48,038 bases of DNA from Clostridia bacterium (lineage in GTDB: Bacteria > Bacillota > Clostridia > UBA1381). The DNA lies in NCBI GenBank assembly GCA_017621875.1, contig JAGASE010000010.1:1-48038 (forward strand). The letters are read 5' to 3'. This document shows positions 43,679-48,038 of the stretch, piece by piece. The notes below the pieces were generated by a model. The model made no database searches. It had not been told where the DNA came from and saw only the letters and a list, made by a program, of their open reading frames with translations. The number at the start of each line of letters is the position of its first letter. Position 1 is the first letter of the stretch. The translations under genes were made by a program, and so were the position numbers.

Positions 43679-43707
43679 TTGAAATATTATTCTGTATATG
43701 TTATAAT
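43679..43707 (+). promoter_or_regulatory. Promoter of the glycyl radical enzyme
   Basis: TTGAAA (43679-43684), 17-base spacer, TATAAT (43702-43707), preceded by TATGT. Confidence 0.8.
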
Positions 43708-43777
43708 AAATTAAGTATGCAAAAATGTATTTAAGACTTAAGAATTATTTGATATATAATGTAAGGAGATACATACA

Positions 43778-46309
43778 ATGGCTGAGTTTACAAGTGGCGG
43801 AATACCTATGACCGACAGAATACGCAGGCTTATTGACAATTTATTTGCCGAGATGCCGCAGATTGAAACAGAGCGGGCTGTTTTGGTTACAGAGAGTTAT
43901 AAAATGACGGAAAATTTGCCGATTATAAAAAGACGTGCATTGGCGTTTCGTCATATCCTTGAAAATATTTCAATTACAATCAGGGAGGACGAGCTTATTG
44001 TCGGAAGTAATACGATAAAACCGAGAAGCTGTCAGATTTTCCCAGAATATTCCTTTGAGTGGCTCGAAGGCGAGCTTGATACGGTGGAAACAAGAAGTGC
44101 CGACCCGTTCTATATTTCAGAGGAAAACAAGCAGATTTTAAGAAGTGTTTTTCCATATTGGAGAGGAAAAACAAATTCTGACCTTGCACTGTCATATATG
44201 GCACCCGAAACAATTCGTGCCATGGAACACAATGTATTTACACCGGGAAATTATTTCTACAACGGTATCGGACACATTACGGTTGATTATACAAAGGTTT
44301 TACATATCGGATTTAAGGGAATTATCCGCGAGGCAGCAGAGGAGCTTGAGGCATGCAAGGTTTATATGCCCGAATACTCCAAAAAGCATGAATTTTTGGA
44401 GTCGGTTATAATTTGTGCCGACGCTGCAATAAATTACGCTAAGCGTTATTCTGCATTAGCACTTGAAATGGCGGAAAAATGCAACGATAAAAGAAGAAAG
44501 CAGGAGCTTTTGTGGATTGCACAGGCGTGCAGCAATGTGCCGGAAAACGGTGCGTCAAATTTCTATGAGGCATGCCAGAGCTTTTGGTTTGTTCAGATGC
44601 TTCTTCAGACGGAATCGAGCGGTCACTCTATTTCTCCGGGACGCTTTGACCAGTATATGTATCCTTTCTATAAGGCTGATTTGGACGCAGGACGAATTAA
44701 GCCTGAATTTGCACAGGAGCTTTTGGATTGTATCTGGGTTAAATTCAATGACTTGAATAAGGTTCGTGATGCGGCATCGGCAGAAGGCTTTGCAGGTTAT
44801 AGCCTGTTCCAGAATCTTTGTGCCGGCGGTCAGACGAGAGAGGGACTTGACGCCACAAACGACCTGTCGTATATGTGTATTCAGGCGTCAATGCATACGC
44901 AGCTGCCAGCTCCGTCCTTCTCGGTACGTATCTGGAACGGAACTCCTACAGAGTTTTTATTAAAGGCGGTAGAGCTTACGAGAACCGGAGTGGGACTTCC
45001 TGCGTACTACAATGATGAGGTTATTATCCCGTCCATGATGAGTCGCGGAATTACGCTTGAGGAATCAAGGGATTACAATATTATAGGCTGTGTTGAGCCG
45101 CAGATTATGGCGAAAACCGATGGCTGGCATGACGCGGCGTTCTTCAACATGTGCCGACCGATTGAGCTTGTATTCTCAAACGGCTTTGAAGACGGTGAAC
45201 AGGCAAGCATCAAAACGGGCGAACTGTCGGATTTTAAGACATTCGACGATTTCTTTGAGGCTTATAAAAAGCAGATGGCATATAACATCGGACTTATGGT
45301 AAATGCCGATAATGCAATAGATGTGGCTCACAGCGAGAGATGTCCGTTGCCGTTCCAGTCCTCAATGGTAGAGGATTGTATCAAACGCGGAAAGAGCATT
45401 CAGGAGGGCGGAGCGGTTTATAACTTTACCGGACCGCAAGGCTTTGGAATTGCAAATATGACCGATGCACTTTACGCAATTAAAAAGCTTGTTTATGAGG
45501 ATAAAAAATATACTCTTGAGGATTTCAAGGAGGCTATGGCGTATAACTTCGGAGAGCCGTTTGACCCGGTTGCAGCTAAAAAGGCGACAACACAGGCTGC
45601 TACGGAGCTTGCAAAGCAGGGAAAAGCTGTTTCGGAGATTCAGATTGAAAAAATATTCGAGAGTTTTTTGAAGGGCGTATGTACCGGCGAACAAAAGGCA
45701 CGCTATGCGGGGCTTAAAAGCGATATAGAAGCCTTGCCGAAATACGGAAATGATATTCCTGAAATCGACCTGTTTGCACGAGAGGTTGCATATACCTATA
45801 CAAAAGAGGTGGAAAAATACAAAAATCCGCGTGGCGGACAGTATCAGGCAGGACTTTATCCTGTTTCGGCAAATGTTCCGCTTGGACAGCAGACAGGTGC
45901 AACGCCTGACGCAAGGCTTGCGTCAACACCGATTGCGGACGGCGTAGGACCATGCTCGGGACGCGATGTCAAAGGACCTACTGCTGCGGCTAACTCGGTT
46001 GCCAAGCTTGACCATGCAATCGCCTCCAACGGTACACTGTATAATCAGAAATTCCATCCGTCGGCACTTGCCGGAACGGCAGGAATGATGAATTTTGTTT
46101 CCTATATAAGAGCATTTTTCGATCAAAAGGGTATGCATATGCAGTTTAACGTTGTAAGCAGAGAAACCTTGCTTGATGCACAAAAGCATCCTGAAAACTA
46201 TAAAAATCTGGTCGTTCGTGTTGCGGGATATTCGGCGTTGTTTACTACCCTTTCACGTTCATTGCAGGATGATATCATAAATAGAACAGAGCAGGGCTTC
46301 GACAGGTAA
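43778..46309 (+). CDS. Glycyl radical enzyme, glycerol/1,2-propanediol dehydratase-like
   Basis: Glycyl radical enzymes act in anaerobes on a protein-held glycine radical. The 843-residue protein has the thiyl cysteine C438 in IIGCVEPQ and the radical G817 in RVAGYSALF. H166, H283, S284, E440 and D452 (GWHD) match, in position and spacing, what I recall as the substrate residues of B12-independent glycerol dehydratase (H164, H281, S282, E435, D447). GHSISPGRFDQYMYPFY is strongly shared with that clade. It should therefore dehydrate a 1,2-diol: glycerol, propanediol or a similar substrate. No aldehyde dehydrogenase or microcompartment genes are near. The activase follows at once. Other dehydratase-clade substrates are possible. 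Confidence 0.9.
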   Translation: MAEFTSGGIPMTDRIRRLIDNLFAEMPQIETERAVLVTESYKMTENLPIIKRRALAFRHILENISITIREDELIVGSNTIKPRSCQIFPEYSFEWLEGELDTVETRSADPFYISEENKQILRSVFPYWRGKTNSDLALSYMAPETIRAMEHNVFTPGNYFYNGIGHITVDYTKVLHIGFKGIIREAAEELEACKVYMPEYSKKHEFLESVIICADAAINYAKRYSALALEMAEKCNDKRRKQELLWIAQACSNVPENGASNFYEACQSFWFVQMLLQTESSGHSISPGRFDQYMYPFYKADLDAGRIKPEFAQELLDCIWVKFNDLNKVRDAASAEGFAGYSLFQNLCAGGQTREGLDATNDLSYMCIQASMHTQLPAPSFSVRIWNGTPTEFLLKAVELTRTGVGLPAYYNDEVIIPSMMSRGITLEESRDYNIIGCVEPQIMAKTDGWHDAAFFNMCRPIELVFSNGFEDGEQASIKTGELSDFKTFDDFFEAYKKQMAYNIGLMVNADNAIDVAHSERCPLPFQSSMVEDCIKRGKSIQEGGAVYNFTGPQGFGIANMTDALYAIKKLVYEDKKYTLEDFKEAMAYNFGEPFDPVAAKKATTQAATELAKQGKAVSEIQIEKIFESFLKGVCTGEQKARYAGLKSDIEALPKYGNDIPEIDLFAREVAYTYTKEVEKYKNPRGGQYQAGLYPVSANVPLGQQTGATPDARLASTPIADGVGPCSGRDVKGPTAAANSVAKLDHAIASNGTLYNQKFHPSALAGTAGMMNFVSYIRAFFDQKGMHMQFNVVSRETLLDAQKHPENYKNLVVRVAGYSALFTTLSRSLQDDIINRTEQGFDR

Positions 46310-46315
46310 GTTATT

Positions 46316-47104
46316 ATGGAAAGTTATATGAATATAAAGGGAAGAATTTTTGATATCCAGAAATACTCTATTCACGATGGACCGGGAATAAGGACTATTG
46401 TCTTTTTAAAGGGCTGTCCGCTTCGCTGCAAATGGTGCTGTAATCCGGAAGGTCAGCAGTTCGAGTTTCAGCAGATGGATTTTGCCGGAAAGAAAAAGAC
46501 TGTCGGTGAAGACATGACAGTTTCGGAAATTCTAACCGAAGTAAAAAAGGATATGCCGTACTATCTCCGTTCGGGAGGCGGCTTAACTCTTTCGGGCGGA
46601 GAATGCCTTTGTCAGCCGGAATTTGCAACAGCACTGTTGTACGCCTCAAAGTCAGCCGGCATTTCTGCTGCAATCGAAACAACCGGCTTTGCCGAGTGGG
46701 ATGTCATAAAGGAATATTTGAAATATACTGATTATGTTTTGATGGACATTAAAAATATTGACAATGAAAAGCATATGCGTTTTTGCGGTCAGTCAAATGA
46801 GATTATTCTCGAAAATGCAATGAGAATTGCCCGAAATCATACTAATTTAACTATAAGAGTGCCGGTTATTCCTACATTTAATGATACGGAGCGGGAAATA
46901 AGTGCGATTGCTCAGTTTGCCGCAAGCTTACCGGGTGTGAAAAATCTGCATTTACTGCCGTATCACAGACTCGGAAGCGATAAGTATAAAGGCTTGGGAC
47001 GTGAGTATTTGCTTGAGGATTTGGAGTTGATTCCGCAGGATAAAATGGAAAGGCTGCTTGCTGCGGCAAATAAATTTGGACTTGATTGCAAAATCGGCGG
47101 ATAA
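46316..47104 (+). CDS. Glycyl radical enzyme activating protein, short PFL-activase-like form
   Basis: Radical SAM enzyme that makes the glycyl radical on its partner. The 262-residue protein has the cluster motif C34-x3-C38-x2-C41 (GCPLRCKWC), then GGGLTLSGGE and IETTGFA. It begins 6 bases after the dehydratase-like gene. Unlike the activases of dehydratases and decarboxylases, which carry about 60 residues with two cysteine-rich ferredoxin motifs after the radical SAM motif, only about 20 residues without CxxCxxC separate C41 from MTVSEI, as in PFL activase and NrdG. The N-terminus SIHDGPGIRTIVFLKGCPL is standard. Confidence 0.92.
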   Translation: MESYMNIKGRIFDIQKYSIHDGPGIRTIVFLKGCPLRCKWCCNPEGQQFEFQQMDFAGKKKTVGEDMTVSEILTEVKKDMPYYLRSGGGLTLSGGECLCQPEFATALLYASKSAGISAAIETTGFAEWDVIKEYLKYTDYVLMDIKNIDNEKHMRFCGQSNEIILENAMRIARNHTNLTIRVPVIPTFNDTEREISAIAQFAASLPGVKNLHLLPYHRLGSDKYKGLGREYLLEDLELIPQDKMERLLAAANKFGLDCKIGG

Positions 47105-47148
47105 TTTAACTAAATTTGGAAATAATATTATTTAAAAGGAGCTTTGAT

Positions 47149-47421
47149 ATGAAAATTAAAGATGGATTTATCCTGAGGAAGGTTGCCGGAAATTACATTG
47201 TCATAGGCGTAGGTCAGGAGGCGGTTGATTTTAACGGAATGATTACTATTAATGAAACCGGTGCATTTTTGTGGGAGGTGCTGTCTAAAGGTGCTACCAA
47301 GGAAGAAATGCTGTCCGCTTTGCTTGCCGAATATGACGTAGATGAAGAAACGGCAAAGAAGGATATAACTGAGTTTTTGATAAAGCTTAATGACGGAAAG
47401 CTGTTGATTGTAAATGAATAA
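47149..47421 (+). CDS. PqqD family protein (RiPP recognition element-like)
   Basis: The 90-residue protein has the PqqD-type winged-helix fold: FILRKVAGNYIVIGVG, NGMITINETGAFLWEVLSKGATKEEMLSALLAEYDVDEETAKKDI, ending FLIKLNDGKLL. Such proteins bind leader peptides of modified peptides (RRE) and hand them to a processing enzyme. The start is the ATG at 47149, after AAAGGAG. It overlaps the next gene by 8 bases. Neither a radical SAM peptide maturase nor a precursor peptide is visible, so the partner is unknown. Confidence 0.87.
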   Translation: MKIKDGFILRKVAGNYIVIGVGQEAVDFNGMITINETGAFLWEVLSKGATKEEMLSALLAEYDVDEETAKKDITEFLIKLNDGKLLIVNE

Positions 47422-47878
47422 TGTAAAACAAATTAAACTGGCGGAGCTGTGGCCTGTTATGAAGGAACAGCTTGAGGACGGCAAAACGGTTGTCTTTGCA
47501 CCAAAGGGAACAAGCATGCTGCCGATGCTTCGTCAGGGAATTGATAATGTTGTAATAAAAAAGGCCCCTGCGGCTTTGAAAAAGTATGACCTGCCTCTTT
47601 ATTTAAGAGAAAACGGTCAGTTTGTCCTGCACCGTGTTGTCGCTGTGGAAAAAAACAGCTATACAATGTGCGGAGATAATCAGTTTCAAAGAGAGTATGG
47701 TGTAAAACAGGAAAGTATTCTTGCAGTTGCGGTAGGCTTTTACCGCGGAGATAAATATATTTCCTGCGATGATGCGGAGTATTTGAGATATTGTAAAAAG
47801 CAGGTTTTAAAACAGCGGCTTCGTTATTATATGGTGAAATTGAATAGAATTATAAAGCGTATTCTTCACCTTAATTAG
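47414..47878 (+). CDS. S26-type (signal peptidase-like) protease, soluble
   Basis: The 154-residue product has a signal-peptidase-type catalytic serine in KGTSMLPML (S34), then FVLHRVV (H73) and CGDN (D88). The Ser-His-Asp spacing is close to that of the SipW/ER-type signal peptidases, in which histidine replaces lysine as the base. There is no transmembrane anchor, whereas SipW has one, and the C-terminus is basic (KQRLRYYMVKLNRIIKRIL). S24/S26 peptidases adjoin PqqD-like genes in several peptide clusters, so it may cleave the leader of a modified peptide; this is inference. A second transcript start lies just beyond. Confidence 0.83.
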   Translation: MNNVKQIKLAELWPVMKEQLEDGKTVVFAPKGTSMLPMLRQGIDNVVIKKAPAALKKYDLPLYLRENGQFVLHRVVAVEKNSYTMCGDNQFQREYGVKQESILAVAVGFYRGDKYISCDDAEYLRYCKKQVLKQRLRYYMVKLNRIIKRILHLN

Positions 47879-47927
47879 ACAATATTTCAATAAATTCAAC
47901 TTTTTCAAAATATTTTCACAAAACCTC

Positions 47928-47957
47928 TTGACAAGGGGTAGATAAATGTGTTAATAT
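47928..47957 (+). promoter_or_regulatory. Strong promoter at the right edge
   Basis: TTGACA (47928-47933), 18-base spacer, TAATAT (47952-47957), with TGTGT before the -10, and a strongly AT-rich upstream stretch (47879-47925) that could act as an UP element. Downstream is GTCC-GAC-GGAC (a small hairpin around 47968-47978). The style suits a stable RNA or rRNA operon leader, but the product lies outside. A start ATG at 48023 (MLEES), 3 bases from AAAGG, is also possible. Confidence 0.6.
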
Positions 47958-48038
47958 AAGCAAGCTGTCCGACGGACGGGGTTAAGGAAGTAAGAGAGTG
48001 AGTAGTGTGAGCAGAAAGGTATATGCTCGAAGAAAGCT

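Noticed and set aside
47958-48038. T-box leader at the right edge
   Set aside because: AGTA and GA-rich motifs appear, but the Stem I pattern and the T-box sequence are not visible in the remaining bases.
1-48038. tRNA genes, insertion sequences, prophage
   Set aside because: No T-arm/anticodon pattern, transposase or phage structural protein was recognised by eye; short tRNAs could be missed only if unusual.

Overview
The window looks like a chromosomal segment from a spore-forming member of the Clostridia (Bacillota), AT-rich overall and plausibly from a gut or other plant/host-glycan habitat. Evidence: the sporulation genes sigH, ylbJ, yqfC/yqfD and spoIIAA-spoIIAB-sigF; the Bacillota gene order yqfC-yqfD-phoH-ybeY-dgkA-era-yqzL-recO; strong GGAGG-type ribosome binding sites with frequent TTG/GTG starts; and strictly anaerobic chemistry (a glycyl radical enzyme and its activase). 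No phage, insertion sequence, CRISPR array or tRNA was recognised.

Layout. 1-1260: purC on the minus strand with inverted repeats behind it. 1261-8408: a three-gene glycan operon (secreted GH99-like/WbsX multidomain protein, cytosolic GH3, secreted carbohydrate-binding protein), closed by a terminator. 8409-8897: a promoter followed by an unusual ladder of small hairpins separated by AGCTAAAT / ATTTAGCT. 8898-10353: a conserved hypothetical gene coupled to a lipoprotein nuclease. 10369-13117: a small membrane protein, sigH with a near-perfect sigma-A promoter, a zinc-ribbon protein and ylbJ. 13194-19283: the yqfC-to-recO cluster, a dCMP deaminase and rpsT. 19460-22573: a pyridoxine-type kinase, an MFS transporter and a TrmH-type methyltransferase. 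22683-30456: dprA-topA-trmFO, a thioredoxin-fold membrane protein, argS, a TM1266-type regulator and a DUF6062 protein. 30455-37994 (minus): valS-folC and dxs-tlyA-ispE. 38115-40338: an SSB-like two-OB-fold protein and the spoIIA operon. 40331-41782 (minus): a small hypothetical gene, a roughly 200-nt structured RNA (6S-like candidate), DUF1292 and ruvX. 41978-47878: a DraG-fold protein, a dehydratase-type glycyl radical enzyme, its activase, and an orphan PqqD-like / S26 peptidase pair. The right edge holds a strong promoter whose product lies outside.

How the genes work together. The left operon would cut glycan chains outside the cell, hydrolyse beta-linked products inside, and display an extra binding protein; no transporter is encoded beside it. 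The central blocks are housekeeping: ribosome assembly (Era, YbeY, RpsT), tRNA/rRNA modification (TrmFO, TlyA, TrmH-like), DNA topology and repair (TopA, DprA, RecO, RuvX), isoprenoid synthesis (Dxs, IspE) and folate. The glycyl radical enzyme has all five active-site residues I recall for B12-independent glycerol / 1,2-propanediol dehydratase, yet its activase lacks the usual auxiliary iron-sulfur domain.

The most unusual items are the hairpin ladder at 8489-8671, the glycyl radical enzyme with a PFL-type short activase, the PqqD-like/S26 pair without a visible precursor peptide, a pseudoknot-capable leader before topA, a yqzL frame that runs 137 bases into recO, and a recurring TRTGN box directly upstream of eight of the eleven promoters found.
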